Origin: Haloferax sp. Q22 | Lineage (GTDB): Archaea; Halobacteriota; Halobacteria; Halobacteriales; Haloferacaceae | Length of the DNA: 64,000 bases | Direction: 5' to 3' | Assembly (NCBI RefSeq): GCF_001482285.1 | Contig: NZ_LOEP01000030.1 | Span: 14,114-78,113, forward strand | Shown here: positions 51,348 to 60,500 of the stretch, in pieces | Layout of the letters: the number at the start of each line of letters is the position of its first letter | Position numbering within the stretch: position 1 is the stretch's first letter | Translations under genes and position numbers: made by a program | The notes under the pieces: model-generated | What the model was told of the DNA's origin: nothing | Database searches by the model: none | Seen by the model: only the letters and a program-made list of their open reading frames with translations

Positions 51348-53624
51348 ATGAGTGAGGCTGAACAGGAGCTCGCCCGCGACCTCGGCTTCCTCGAGGCGTA
51401 CACCATCGGGTTGGGGACGATGATCGGTGCCGGGATTTTCGTCCTCCCGAGTATCGCTGCTGAGCAGGCAGGCCCTGCAAGTATGCTCTCGTTTTTCGCT
51501 GGGGGTCTGGTTTCGTTGTTGGCAGCTCTTTCTCTCTCGGAACTCGCAACCGGGATGCCAAAAGCTGGTGGTAGTTACTACTACGTCAATCGCGCGCTGG
51601 GACCGTTCTTTGGGAGTATCGTCGGCTGGGGGATGTGGGCCGGACTGACGTTTGCGTCGGCCTTCTACATGATTGGCTTCGGTCAGTATCTGCTTCCGGG
51701 GCTTGGACAGTATATTGGGTTCCTCGCCGGATGGGGAGACGTTGGCATCTCTATTGCGGCACTCGTGATGGCAGCCTTGTTGACTGCAGTCAACTACTAT
51801 GGGGTCAAAGAAACCGGTGCGCTCCAGAACGTCATCGTCCTCACACTTGTTGGACTTATCATCGTGTTCCTCGGGTTAGGTATCCTTAGTGGTCCAACTC
51901 TTGGTGAATTTAATCCAAACGGTTGGCCGGCCGTTGCAGCGACGATTGGGACAGTTTACGTCTCGTTCATCGGTTTTGAGGTCATTGCAACCAGTGCCGA
52001 GGAGATCAAGAATCCGAGTCGAAATCTCCCGCTCGCAATGATAGCGGCTGTAGTGACCCCGACGCTGATGTACGTTGGGGTAATGTTCGTCTCCACGGGG
52101 ACACTCTCGATCGAGGCCCTTGCTGGCTCACAGATTCCGGTTGCTGACGTGGCAACCGAATTCATGGGTTCAATCGGTGCGCTAGTGATGATTGTCGGTG
52201 CTGTCCTTGCGACTGTCTCGAGTGCGAATGCAAGTATTCTCTCGGCCGCCCGAGTTAACTTCGCGATGGGCCGAGACCGAATTCTCGTCAACTGGCTCAA
52301 CGAGGTCCATAACCGGTTTAGAACGCCGTACCGAGCGATTACAGTCACGGGAATTATCACACTCGTGTTGATCGCGATCGGTGTCGGAATTGGGACCCTC
52401 GCAGAGGTGGCCAGCTTCATGTATCTCGTGACGTACGCTCTCGTTCACGTTGCTGTCGTCGTATTACGTCGCGCGGACCCCGAGGCGTACGAGCCATCTT
52501 TCAAAATCCCAAGCGTCCTATACCCTATCGTACCCGTCTTGGGATTCGCCGCTTGCCTCGTGATTCTCATCCAGATGAGTTTCATTGTTCAGGCGATTGG
52601 CGGCGTGATCGTCGTCTTCGGGATGCTCTGGTACCTCTTTTACGCACGGGACCGAGCACTCAGCGAAAGTCTTGTTGGGGAAGCAATTGCTCCCGAACCG
52701 ACTGCGATGGTGAACGGTGAGGGACGATATCGTGTCGTTGTCCCGGTTGCGAATCCAAAGACCGAGCGTGACCTGCTGCGAATGGCTGCGGCGAGCGCAC
52801 ATGCTCATGAAAGTGAACACGCTGAGGTAATCGCGGTAAACGTCATCGAAGTCCCACGCCAAACCTCACTTTCTCAGGACCTCACCTTCGAGGAAGAACG
52901 AGTCGACCGCCAACGAGAACTACTGGACTCTGCTCGGGACATCGCCGCTGACCTCGATATCGGACTCAGGACTCGTGCGATTGTCGGCCGTAATGCTGGG
53001 TCTGTCATACTTGACGTCATCGAAGAGGAAAATGCTGATCACGTCCTGCTTGGTTGGCAAGGTACCCGAAGCAGGCGTGAGCACGTCCTTGGGTCGACGA
53101 TTGACCCCGTTATTGGACGCGCACCATGTGACGCGACGCTCGTGAAACTCGGTCCGGAAGATGGTCGCGGTGAGGGAGATGTCATGGTACTTGCTGGTGA
53201 GGGCCCCCACGCACCGGTTGCTGCCCAACGTGCTGCTGAATTCGTTGCTGCGGCTGATGAGGCATCCCTGACGCTACTCAACGTGCAGTCCCCAGAGTGC
53301 GATAGTGACGAAGAACTCTCACCAACCGAACGTGGTGAAGCAGTAATCTCCGAGTTAGCTGAACGCGCCGGAATCGAATACATGTCCTACGATGCGAAGG
53401 TGTCTGTGGCCGAGAATACTGAGCAAGCCATCATCGAAGCTGCTCAAGATTACGATACGGTTTGTGTCGGTGCGACGCGGGCGGGGACGATTTCACAGGC
53501 AGTATTCGGATCACTCCCAGAGAAAATCGGCGCAGAACTAGCTCAAACAGTCGTGATGGCACGCGGAGAAGAAGAATCGCCTATGTCAATTCGTGAAGCC
53601 CTGATGCGGAGACTGGAGGTCTAA
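51348..53624 (+). CDS. APC-superfamily permease with C-terminal tandem Usp domains
   Basis: This protein has 758 residues. Residues 1-430 form about 12 membrane helices of an amino acid/polyamine/organocation permease, with the helix-1 motif GLGTMIGAGIFVLPS. SELATGMPKAGGSYYYVNRA is also typical. Residues about 465-605 are one Usp domain (YRVVVPVANPKTERDLLRMA ... GWQGTRSRREHVLGSTIDPV). Residues about 610-745 form a second (VGATRAGTISQAVFGSLPEK). The substrate may be an amino acid or cation. It lies in a K+/cation gene cluster. Confidence 0.9.
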   Translation: MSEAEQELARDLGFLEAYTIGLGTMIGAGIFVLPSIAAEQAGPASMLSFFAGGLVSLLAALSLSELATGMPKAGGSYYYVNRALGPFFGSIVGWGMWAGLTFASAFYMIGFGQYLLPGLGQYIGFLAGWGDVGISIAALVMAALLTAVNYYGVKETGALQNVIVLTLVGLIIVFLGLGILSGPTLGEFNPNGWPAVAATIGTVYVSFIGFEVIATSAEEIKNPSRNLPLAMIAAVVTPTLMYVGVMFVSTGTLSIEALAGSQIPVADVATEFMGSIGALVMIVGAVLATVSSANASILSAARVNFAMGRDRILVNWLNEVHNRFRTPYRAITVTGIITLVLIAIGVGIGTLAEVASFMYLVTYALVHVAVVVLRRADPEAYEPSFKIPSVLYPIVPVLGFAACLVILIQMSFIVQAIGGVIVVFGMLWYLFYARDRALSESLVGEAIAPEPTAMVNGEGRYRVVVPVANPKTERDLLRMAAASAHAHESEHAEVIAVNVIEVPRQTSLSQDLTFEEERVDRQRELLDSARDIAADLDIGLRTRAIVGRNAGSVILDVIEEENADHVLLGWQGTRSRREHVLGSTIDPVIGRAPCDATLVKLGPEDGRGEGDVMVLAGEGPHAPVAAQRAAEFVAAADEASLTLLNVQSPECDSDEELSPTERGEAVISELAERAGIEYMSYDAKVSVAENTEQAIIEAAQDYDTVCVGATRAGTISQAVFGSLPEKIGAELAQTVVMARGEEESPMSIREALMRRLEV

Positions 53625-53629
53625 CCAAT

Positions 53630-54319
53630 ATGTACATTATCATAATCGGCGCTGGCGATATCGGAACACCACTTATCGACATTGCAACGCAGTCAGGCAA
53701 CGAGGTTGTTGTCATTGAACGTGACGAGGGACGTGCGAATCAAGCTGCTAACCAGTTTGATTGTTTGGTACTGCACGCCGACGCCACGACGAAAGATACG
53801 TTGATAGACGCCGGTGCTGAACGGGCTGATGCACTCATTTCGACGACAGATCAGGACGCAACGAATGTAATGACGTGTCTTCTCGCAAAAGAGTTCAAAA
53901 TCCCAGCGATACTGTCAGTCGTCCACAATCCGGAGCATATGGGGTTATTCGAACAGATTGGCGTGAACACAATGGAGAACCCCCAACAGTTGATCGCCGA
54001 CTACCTCTATCGAGCTGTCGCACGTCCAGCAATCGTTGACTACATGCGCATCGGTGAGGAAGCTGAAGTCTTCGAGATAACAGTCACAGACGGGGCACCA
54101 GTCGCAGGAAAAACACTCCAAGAAGCCGCCCAAGCTGGGCTCCTGACCGATGAAATGCTCGTTGTCGCGATCGAGCGTGACGAGAACGAACACCCCATCA
54201 CGCCTCGTGGGAATACAGTCATCAAAGTGGGAGACCTGTTGACCGTCTATTCTGGAGTTGGCGCTGACCCTGAAATCACTGATATTTTCGGCCACTATGA
54301 AGACCATGCTGATTTCTAA
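53630..54319 (+). CDS. trkA: TrkA potassium-uptake regulatory subunit
   Basis: This encodes 229 residues: a TrkA-N Rossmann domain with IIIGAGDIGTPLIDIATQSG (GxGxxG) and the acidic VVIERDEGRA that binds the NAD ribose. A TrkA-C domain follows (EVFEITVTDGAPVAGKTLQE, VVAIERDENEHPITP). It gates the TrkH channel in response to NAD(H) or ATP/ADP. It is five bases after the APC-Usp gene and 37 bases before trkH. Confidence 0.92.
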   Translation: MYIIIIGAGDIGTPLIDIATQSGNEVVVIERDEGRANQAANQFDCLVLHADATTKDTLIDAGAERADALISTTDQDATNVMTCLLAKEFKIPAILSVVHNPEHMGLFEQIGVNTMENPQQLIADYLYRAVARPAIVDYMRIGEEAEVFEITVTDGAPVAGKTLQEAAQAGLLTDEMLVVAIERDENEHPITPRGNTVIKVGDLLTVYSGVGADPEITDIFGHYEDHADF

Positions 54320-54356
54320 CACACCGTCCGTCTTGCTAAGGAGAGATAGATAAGCT

Positions 54357-55904
54357 ATGAACAGGTCCGTTGCAACAGTCGGACGAGACCTCGGGCGTAT
54401 CTTGGAAGCACTCGGTGGGCTGATGTGCGTCTCGCTTGTCGTTCCGGTCGTCTGGAGAGAGTATTATGCACTTCCCGCACTCCTCATCTCGGCAGCGGTT
54501 CCATTGGTGGCCGGTCATATCTTGTATCAAACATTCAGAGAAGCTGATGCTCCCAGTCGGCTCCACGGAATGATTGTTGCTGCATTGGGTTGGGCTTCGG
54601 TAGGTGTCTTCGGCTCGCTCCCATTTCTCCTGATTGCGTGGAGTGTTCAGCTCGGTATCCCAGGCTTTGGCCCCACTCAAACAGCGACGCTTGCAGCGTT
54701 TACTGATCCACTTAATGCTATTTTCGAGAGCATGAGTGGATTCACCGGGACTGGTCTCACCATGACAGACAATGAAGAGGTACTGCCACGCACACTTCAG
54801 TGGTGGCGAACCTTCACCGAATGGGTCGGCGGTGTCGGTGTTATCGTTTTGACGACGGCGGTTCTTTCGCGCCCTGGCAGCGGGTCGCTGACACTATATG
54901 AAAGCGAGGCTCGTTCCGAGAAGATTCACCCGAGCATCGTTTCGACCGTCCGGACCATCTGGTGGATTTTCATCTTATTCACGTTTGTCTCCATCCTCGC
55001 ACTGTGGTTGGCTGGAATGCCGATTTGGGGTGCGATCAATCACGCGATGACCGGCCTCGCGACTGGTGGCTTCTCAATTACGGACAACTCGATCGCGACC
55101 TACGACAGCGTCGCGATCGATTTCGTATTGATTCCGATTATGTTGCTGGGAAGCATCGCGTTTCCGGTCCATTACCTTATCCTTCAGGGGGACCTTCGGA
55201 ATTTCTACACTGACCTCCAGACCCGGTGGGTGTTCGGCTACATGGGTCTCGGATCTGCCCTCCTGTGGGGCTTCCTGTACTTCGGAGGGCCGTATCAGAC
55301 GCCATTTGCCGCCCTACGATACGGTCTGTTTCAGTTCGTCTCGGCGGCTACCTGTACCGGGTTTCAGACCGCTGTAGATTCGACCAACGTCGCCCTCGGG
55401 CGGTGGCCGTCGTACGCCCAACTCACAGTCACGTTTGGGATGTTCGTCGGGGGTGCAGCAGGATCTACCGCAGGAGGTATCAAGCTCATTCGCGGATTGA
55501 CGCTCTCGAAAGGAATCCGGTATTACATCGCAGATGTCTTTTATCCCGAAACTGCGGTCCGGCGACTGAACATCAATGGACGTCGACTGAATGAAAAAGA
55601 GGCCAGTCGGGAATTCATGGAGGCGGCTATTATTGTCGTTCTCTGGATTACGTTCCTTGTTGTCGGTACCTTCGTCTTGCTACTCACGCTTTCGCCTGCA
55701 GAGTACTCGCTCGCTAATGTCGTGTTTGAGGTTGCTAGTGCACAGGGGAACGTAGGGCTCTCATCGGGAATTACGGGACCTGAGTCGCTTCCCACAATTG
55801 GAAAAGTCACATTCCTCTTCAATATGTGGATCGGCCGACTCGAAATCATTCCAGTGCTTGTGATGCTCCGAACGATCTTCAAACGTGGAGGCCTATACTC
55901 ATGA
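54357..55904 (+). CDS. trkH: TrkH family potassium transporter
   Basis: This 515-residue protein is a polytopic K+ channel-like subunit with four P-loop repeats. Pore loops are visible as SMSGFTGTGLTMTDNEEVLP, AMTGLATGGFSITDNSI, SAATCTGFQTAVDSTN and ASAQGNVGLSSGITGP, each with a selectivity-filter glycine. WWRTFTEWVGGVGVIVL and VGGAAGSTAGGIKLIRGLTL are Trk/Ktr signatures. It imports K+ for osmotic balance. Its stop overlaps the start of a small membrane protein (ATGA). Confidence 0.94.
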   Translation: MNRSVATVGRDLGRILEALGGLMCVSLVVPVVWREYYALPALLISAAVPLVAGHILYQTFREADAPSRLHGMIVAALGWASVGVFGSLPFLLIAWSVQLGIPGFGPTQTATLAAFTDPLNAIFESMSGFTGTGLTMTDNEEVLPRTLQWWRTFTEWVGGVGVIVLTTAVLSRPGSGSLTLYESEARSEKIHPSIVSTVRTIWWIFILFTFVSILALWLAGMPIWGAINHAMTGLATGGFSITDNSIATYDSVAIDFVLIPIMLLGSIAFPVHYLILQGDLRNFYTDLQTRWVFGYMGLGSALLWGFLYFGGPYQTPFAALRYGLFQFVSAATCTGFQTAVDSTNVALGRWPSYAQLTVTFGMFVGGAAGSTAGGIKLIRGLTLSKGIRYYIADVFYPETAVRRLNINGRRLNEKEASREFMEAAIIVVLWITFLVVGTFVLLLTLSPAEYSLANVVFEVASAQGNVGLSSGITGPESLPTIGKVTFLFNMWIGRLEIIPVLVMLRTIFKRGGLYS

Positions 55905-56104
55905 AATTGAGAGACTTACCGGTCGTCTCCTATGTGTTTGAGGCTGGGGCAGATAACCGAGTCTTTGACTCGCTACTTCTGCTTGGGCCACTTGTTATCG
56001 GGTTGGTCGTCATCCTCGGTCGGTCATTCGTAACTGAGAGCATTGCCGTCGCGTATATTGCCGTGTTCGTGGCGTATGTTTTGTATCAGGGGTCCCGGGG
56101 GTGA
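55901..56104 (+). CDS. small two-TM membrane protein of trk operon
   Basis: This encodes 67 residues from ATG 55901, inside the trkH stop. Two hydrophobic helices (SLLLLGPLVIGLVVILG and IAVAYIAVFVAYVLYQG) follow a short polar N-terminus. Probably an accessory subunit of TrkH or the NhaP antiporter. No known family. Confidence 0.6.
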   Translation: MKLRDLPVVSYVFEAGADNRVFDSLLLLGPLVIGLVVILGRSFVTESIAVAYIAVFVAYVLYQGSRG

Positions 56105-56123
56105 CGACCCTACAAAACAACAA

Positions 56124-56533
56124 ATGGACAGTGAAATCCCCCCGCGTTCGACGCGTGCTCGTATTGTTGGAGTCCTTGAGTGGTGGCTACGGTGGTCGGC
56201 TATCTGGGGCTCCCGTGGAGTGCTCGTCAGCACTACTCTCTTTATTGGTATGTCGGGATTGGTTGGGGTCTTACAGTAGTCGAGAGCACATGGGCCCCAC
56301 CAAATTTTCTCTCGGTGACGAGAGATCCAGGGTTCTACCTGACAGGTACTCTCGTATCCTTGTTCGTCGTGCAAGCGACGGTGTCGCTCATTTTATATCA
56401 TTTTCTCACCGGTCTCGAAGATGACCGGTCGCAATTCGTCGTCTTAATGAGCTACGTCGGGCTCGGATCTGGAGCGACTGCATTACGGTTTCTTCTCCCG
56501 CCCAGCCTTGCGTTTCTGCTGAACTCGTTCTGA
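56124..56533 (+). pseudogene. membrane protein gene, probably frameshifted
   Basis: From ATG 56124 one frame reads MDSEIPPRSTRARIVGVLEW, WLRWSAIWGSRGVLVSTTLF, IGMSGLVG and then stops. A second frame carries on from about 56262 with LTVVESTWAPPNFLSVTRDP, LYHFLTGLEDDRSQFVVLMS and ending LAFLLNSF at 56533. Together they make a plausible four-TM protein. The second frame alone from GTG 56180 (117 residues) is the alternative gene call. One indel between about 56226 and 56270 would explain both halves. Confidence 0.5.
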
Positions 56534-56573
56534 TCCGACAATCATGTTTTGCAGCCCGTCTACTATTTCAATA

Positions 56574-56780
56574 ATGAACAAGCCTACGCAGCAAACTGAG
56601 CCAACCCATCGATGGATACGGCCCATCATGCTGGCAGGACTGGTCTGTATTCTGATTGGGGTAGTCATCCTTTCTTTCGCACAGAATCACACGGTACTGA
56701 CCGATGTGGGAAATCTCATCGGATATCTGGGGTTAGCTCTGTTTTTGCTCACATTTCTGGTTCGTATCTCCATTGAGTGA
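56574..56780 (+). CDS. small two-TM membrane protein
   Basis: This encodes 68 residues from ATG 56574. A polar N-terminus precedes two membrane helices (IMLAGLVCILIGVVILSFAQ and LIGYLGLALFLLTFLV). It is between the trk genes and the NhaP-like antiporter, in the same orientation. No family was recognised; perhaps an accessory of these transporters. Confidence 0.6.
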   Translation: MNKPTQQTEPTHRWIRPIMLAGLVCILIGVVILSFAQNHTVLTDVGNLIGYLGLALFLLTFLVRISIE

Positions 56781-56897
56781 TCTCCAATCCAGGTCAGTAT
56801 CACTTTGAATGGAGATACTCCGCTTGCGATCGGCTCGTTGCCAGAGTCCCCTTTTATTTAACCCTCCCATCAGTAACGTCGACTTGGTGTTTGAATC

Positions 56898-58763
56898 GTG
56901 ACTGCTGGGTCTGGGATCATTCCACTTGTAGTAATCATCCTTGGGCTCGGTGTCGTTGCTCAGATGTTAGCCGATCGGCTCTCGATACCGAGTGTTCTCT
57001 TCTTGATCCTCGCAGGCATTGCTGTTGGGCCTGAGGGTCTGAACCTAGTGGGTCTTGACTCGTTCGGTGGCCCAGAACCGCTCTCCGGTATCGTCGGCAT
57101 ATCAGTCGCGATTATCGTCTTCGAAGGAGCATTTCATCTCAAAATTGACAAACTCCAGCAAGCCCCACGTGAAGCGTTCCGACTAGTCACTATAGGCGCG
57201 CTTTTCACGTTTGTCGCTACGGCTACTGTCGTTCGATTCGCCTTAGGTGTACCATGGTCGCTCTCGTTTCTTGTCGGCGCACTCCTTATTGCAACCGGAC
57301 CAACAGTAATCACACCGATCTTAAACGTAATCTCAGTTCGCGACCAAGTCGGAGCAGCTCTCGAAACGGAAGGAATTGTGAACGACGTGACGGCCGCGAT
57401 TCTCGCCGTTGTCATCTTTGACCTTGCTGTATTGGGTGACACGGGACTTACGGCCCTCTTCGAGTCGTTCGTGGCTCGACTCGGAGTTGGCGTTCTAGTA
57501 GGGGGAGTCACAGCCGCAGTCATCTGGTATCTCCTCAAACATCTCGATTTGACGCCCTCGAATGCCGTACAGAATGCGCGGCTGGTCGTCCTCATCGGTG
57601 CAATTGCAACGTATGGTCTCGCAGAAGCAATCGCACCGGAAGCTGGAATCGCGGCTGTCGCCGCTGCAGGCCTCATCCTTGGGAATTCAGACCTTCCGCA
57701 CGAAGACGAAATTGAGGCATTCAAAGGAGATATCACACTGATTGTCCTCTCTTTCGTGTTTATCTCACTCGCGACGTTGTTATCCTTCAGCGAACTCGTT
57801 TCGCTCGGGCTGGGTGGGATACTCGTCGTCGTGGTTGTGACCCTCGTGATTCGCCCTATTGCCGTGTTGTTCTGTACCTATGGAGAGCGATTCACGTTTC
57901 GCGAGCAGTTGTTCATGAGCGCTGTTGGCCCCCGTGGAATCATTCCAGCCAGCGTTGCGACACTATTTGCACTCGAACTTCGCTCGACGAGTCCAGAGCA
58001 GGCCACTGTTCTCGTCGGGTCGGTATTTTTAGTTATACTCATGACAGTCGTTTTCGAGGGTGGTTTTGCTCGCCACATCGCACAAGCACTCAACGTACTT
58101 CCCATGCGTGTAATCATTGTTGGCGGAGGGCGCGTCGGTCGCGGCCTCGCCGAACGACTGGAGGATCGAGGTGAAAACGTCGTCATCGTCGATAAGGAAG
58201 AAGATGCCGTGGAAACAGCACGCAATGCAGGATTCAGTGCTCATCAGGGTGATGGGACTGACACTAGCGTACTCCAGGCAGCAGGAATCGAGAATGCCAA
58301 GATTGTGGCCGCGGCCACAGCGAACGATGACGCGAATCTCCTCATTGCACAGCTTACGAACACGAACTACGATGTCGAAACGGTGATCGCTCGAGTAAAC
58401 ACACCGGGCAACGTGGAAGCGTTTGAGGAACTGGGAGTCCGAGCGATTTCGGCGAACGACGCGATCGCTCACGAGATGGACAACGCCATCGAACGGCCAG
58501 CACTGTCGGAGTGGATGACAGAACTCGGCCGCTCCGGTGACGTACAGGAAATTGAGGTCACATCAGATCGATTAGTAGGGAAGTCCATCAAGGAGCTCGA
58601 TGAATACCTTCCAGATGGAGTGCTAATTGCGCTCGTCAGCCGGAGCGGTAATTCTCAAATCCCCACTCCCGAGTTAACGCTCCAACGTGGGGACCATCTT
58701 ACATTCGTTGGCCGTCGCGACGCAGTTCATGCTGCAATCGAGCGGTGTCATCCTAATCCGTGA
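56898..58763 (+). CDS. NhaP/CPA1-type cation:proton antiporter with TrkA-N and TrkA-C domains
   Basis: This 621-residue protein starts at GTG 56898. Residues 1-390 form about 12 membrane helices with LLIATGPTVITPILNVISV and EGIVNDVTAAILAVVIFDLA, the Asp-containing ion site of CPA1 antiporters. Residues about 400-520 are a Rossmann TrkA-N domain (VIIVGGGRVGRGLAERLEDR). A TrkA-C domain ends the protein (EIEVTSDRLVGKSIKELDEY). It exchanges Na+ or K+ for H+ under nucleotide control and completes the Trk cluster. Confidence 0.92.
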   Translation: MTAGSGIIPLVVIILGLGVVAQMLADRLSIPSVLFLILAGIAVGPEGLNLVGLDSFGGPEPLSGIVGISVAIIVFEGAFHLKIDKLQQAPREAFRLVTIGALFTFVATATVVRFALGVPWSLSFLVGALLIATGPTVITPILNVISVRDQVGAALETEGIVNDVTAAILAVVIFDLAVLGDTGLTALFESFVARLGVGVLVGGVTAAVIWYLLKHLDLTPSNAVQNARLVVLIGAIATYGLAEAIAPEAGIAAVAAAGLILGNSDLPHEDEIEAFKGDITLIVLSFVFISLATLLSFSELVSLGLGGILVVVVVTLVIRPIAVLFCTYGERFTFREQLFMSAVGPRGIIPASVATLFALELRSTSPEQATVLVGSVFLVILMTVVFEGGFARHIAQALNVLPMRVIIVGGGRVGRGLAERLEDRGENVVIVDKEEDAVETARNAGFSAHQGDGTDTSVLQAAGIENAKIVAAATANDDANLLIAQLTNTNYDVETVIARVNTPGNVEAFEELGVRAISANDAIAHEMDNAIERPALSEWMTELGRSGDVQEIEVTSDRLVGKSIKELDEYLPDGVLIALVSRSGNSQIPTPELTLQRGDHLTFVGRRDAVHAAIERCHPNP

Positions 58764-58850
58764 CTAAAGCCGACGTGACGGCAGGGCTGTAACCGACTTG
58801 CCCTGATCAAGTCTACCGACTGGTTACGAGCGGCGATTTTTAAGCCAACA

Positions 58851-58967
58851 GCTCTGTTGAATCCTTCAGCGTTGACATTGAGGTGAGGCGGTCTTTCCAC
58901 AGATTTCTACGGATTTGGGAACTCGGTCTTCAGTAAATCGCCAGACTGCGAGAGGGTTCAACAAAGT
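58851..58967. mobile_element. decayed insertion-sequence ends
   Basis: GCTCTGTTGAATCCTTC (58851-58867) and, inverted, GAGAGGGTTCAACAAAGTC (58950-58968) resemble the CTCTGTTGAA ends of the MITE at 22039. Matching is imperfect and no target duplication was found. The rest of 58764-59040 shows no gene. Confidence 0.4.
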
Positions 58968-59040
58968 CTGAACAATGATTTGGATCCGTGATTGCTGTAT
59001 TAGCGCTGGCTCTACTCACGGACTCGTCTCGTCGTAGCAG

Positions 59041-59325
59041 TCAGGTTGTGATCTCGCTGGTATACTGCTGTTCCCAGTCGTCGCGGGCTTCGATTTCTCG
59101 ACGACCGCGAGCGGTGATCGCGTAGACGTTCGTTCGGCGGTCCTTTTCGCCCTTGTCGAGCAGTCCCTTCTCGACGAGCGTATCGAGATTAGGATAAAGC
59201 CGGCCGTGGTGGATCTCGGTTTCGTAGTAGTCCTCGAGTTGGTCTTTGATTGCGAGTCCGTGTGGCTCATCCAAACCGACGGTGACGTACAGCAGGTCGC
59301 GTTGGAACCCGGTCAAGTCGTACAT
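59041..59325 (-). CDS. PadR-family transcriptional regulator
   Basis: This encodes 94 residues from ATG 59325; a TCTTAAAC box 20-27 bases upstream supports it. The PadR winged helix is clear: LTGFQRDLLYVTVGLDEPHG, LAIKDQLEDYYETEIHHGRL, YPNLDTLVEKGLLDKGEKDR, RTNVYAITARGRREIEA. Haloarchaeal proteins of this size often sit alone. Possible target genes are not evident. Confidence 0.88.
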   Translation of the reverse strand: MYDLTGFQRDLLYVTVGLDEPHGLAIKDQLEDYYETEIHHGRLYPNLDTLVEKGLLDKGEKDRRTNVYAITARGRREIEARDDWEQQYTSEITT

Positions 59326-59712
59326 TTTGCTGTCCGCAGCTAGTTTAAGAATACATATACGTTTGTTGGCCATCGGCCGGGTTTCAGAGTGGCCTCGCTG
59401 GACGAACGTTTATATCCGAACGTACAGCCACGACGCGGTATGCCGCCCTCCCGTGACCCGGCCGCGGAATTTCGACTGAACGAAGACGCTCGTTGGTGAG
59501 GTGCAAGTAGCATTCGGCCACGTCCTGCTGCGATTGAAAACGGGCTTGAGACGAACTTTCCCCACACGAGAGTCAAGCACCGCGTGAGACGGCGTTGAAT
59601 ACCATCCAAAGAAAGGGTACGGACGAAGTCCTATCGCTAAAAAAGCCCAAAGCGGTGCTGAGTGTACGGAATCTGTCTGTTGGGGGACGTTCCAAACGCT
59701 AACCTTTAACAT

Positions 59713-59733
59713 TGTTGGGGTTGTACCACAACA
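59713..59733. promoter_or_regulatory. operator of the second TumE module
   Basis: TGTTG (59713-59717) and CAACA (59729-59733) flank GGTTGTACC, giving a 21-bp near-palindrome 11 bases before the toxin start at 59744. It shares TGTTG/CAACA arms with the operators at 1927-1975. Confidence 0.6.
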
Positions 59734-59743
59734 TAGGAAAACG

Positions 59744-60052
59744 ATGCCTGCAAGGGTTGTGTACCGGGACGAAAACGAGAAGCCAGATGGAAGTCGGTAT
59801 GAGATGGTCGCGTGGCAGGTCCCCTCAAGCGAAGACTTCCCGCAGGGACTGAAATACAGCTTTCAGTACATGGACGCTGACGGCGACACACTCCTGCGGT
59901 ATGATAACTCGCCGTACCACTTGGATGTTGGTCGACACCACCGACATACACCCGAGGCCGACATCACGAAGTTGGAGTTCACAGGGCTGTCCGACCTAGT
60001 CAACGATTTCCAAACCGAGGTGAACGAGATCTATGAGCAACGAACCAACTGA
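59744..60052 (+). CDS. TumE family toxin (DUF6516-like), second module
   Basis: This encodes 102 residues: ARVVYRDENEKPDGSRYEMV, EDFPQGLKYSFQYMDADGDT, LLRYDNSPYHLDVGRHHRHT, and a C-terminal helix. The FP(E/Q)G(V/L)KY and RYDN segments align with the copy at 1632-1919, though overall they are distant. It overlaps its antitoxin by 20 bases, unlike the first module. The toxic target is unknown. Confidence 0.82.
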   Translation: MPARVVYRDENEKPDGSRYEMVAWQVPSSEDFPQGLKYSFQYMDADGDTLLRYDNSPYHLDVGRHHRHTPEADITKLEFTGLSDLVNDFQTEVNEIYEQRTN

Positions 60053-60500
60053 TACTGAACCGACGCACGACGAATTCACTCCCGACCCGGACGAGGTCGA
60101 GTACCCTTCGACTCTCCGTATCACATCGCTCCCAGCAGAACAGGCGCAGGCGGCGGCTCTTGAGCGGGCCGAACGGTGGGAGCAGGGTGAAGAGGTACCG
60201 CATGTCGTCAACTTCGAGGATCGGACGCGGCTCCGCCAACTGCTAACCGACCGGCGGATGGAACTCCTCGAAGAGGTGATGGAACGCCCGCCCGAGAGTA
60301 TCCGCGCACTGGCTAGTCGCTTAGAGCGCGACGTCCACGATGTGCACGACGATCTACACCTACTAGCTGAGTACGATATCGTCCACTTCGAGAAGGATGG
60401 TCGCGCAAAGAAGCCGTACGTCCCCTACGATACGGTCCGGATTGAGGTTGAGTTCGGTCTGCCGCGTGATGAGGGGTCTTCGTCGCCCGCATCAGCGTAG
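60033..60500 (+). CDS. winged-helix antitoxin of second TumE module
   Basis: This encodes 155 residues from ATG 60033. An acidic N-terminus precedes helices (AEQAQAAALERAERWEQGEE) and a winged helix: RRMELLEEVMERPPESIRAL, ASRLERDVHDVHDDLHLLAE, wing YDIVHFEKDGRAKKPYVPYD. It belongs to the same HVO_A0114-like family as the gene at 1193. It should bind the toxin and the 59713-59733 operator. Confidence 0.84.
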   Translation: MSNEPTDTEPTHDEFTPDPDEVEYPSTLRITSLPAEQAQAAALERAERWEQGEEVPHVVNFEDRTRLRQLLTDRRMELLEEVMERPPESIRALASRLERDVHDVHDDLHLLAEYDIVHFEKDGRAKKPYVPYDTVRIEVEFGLPRDEGSSSPASA

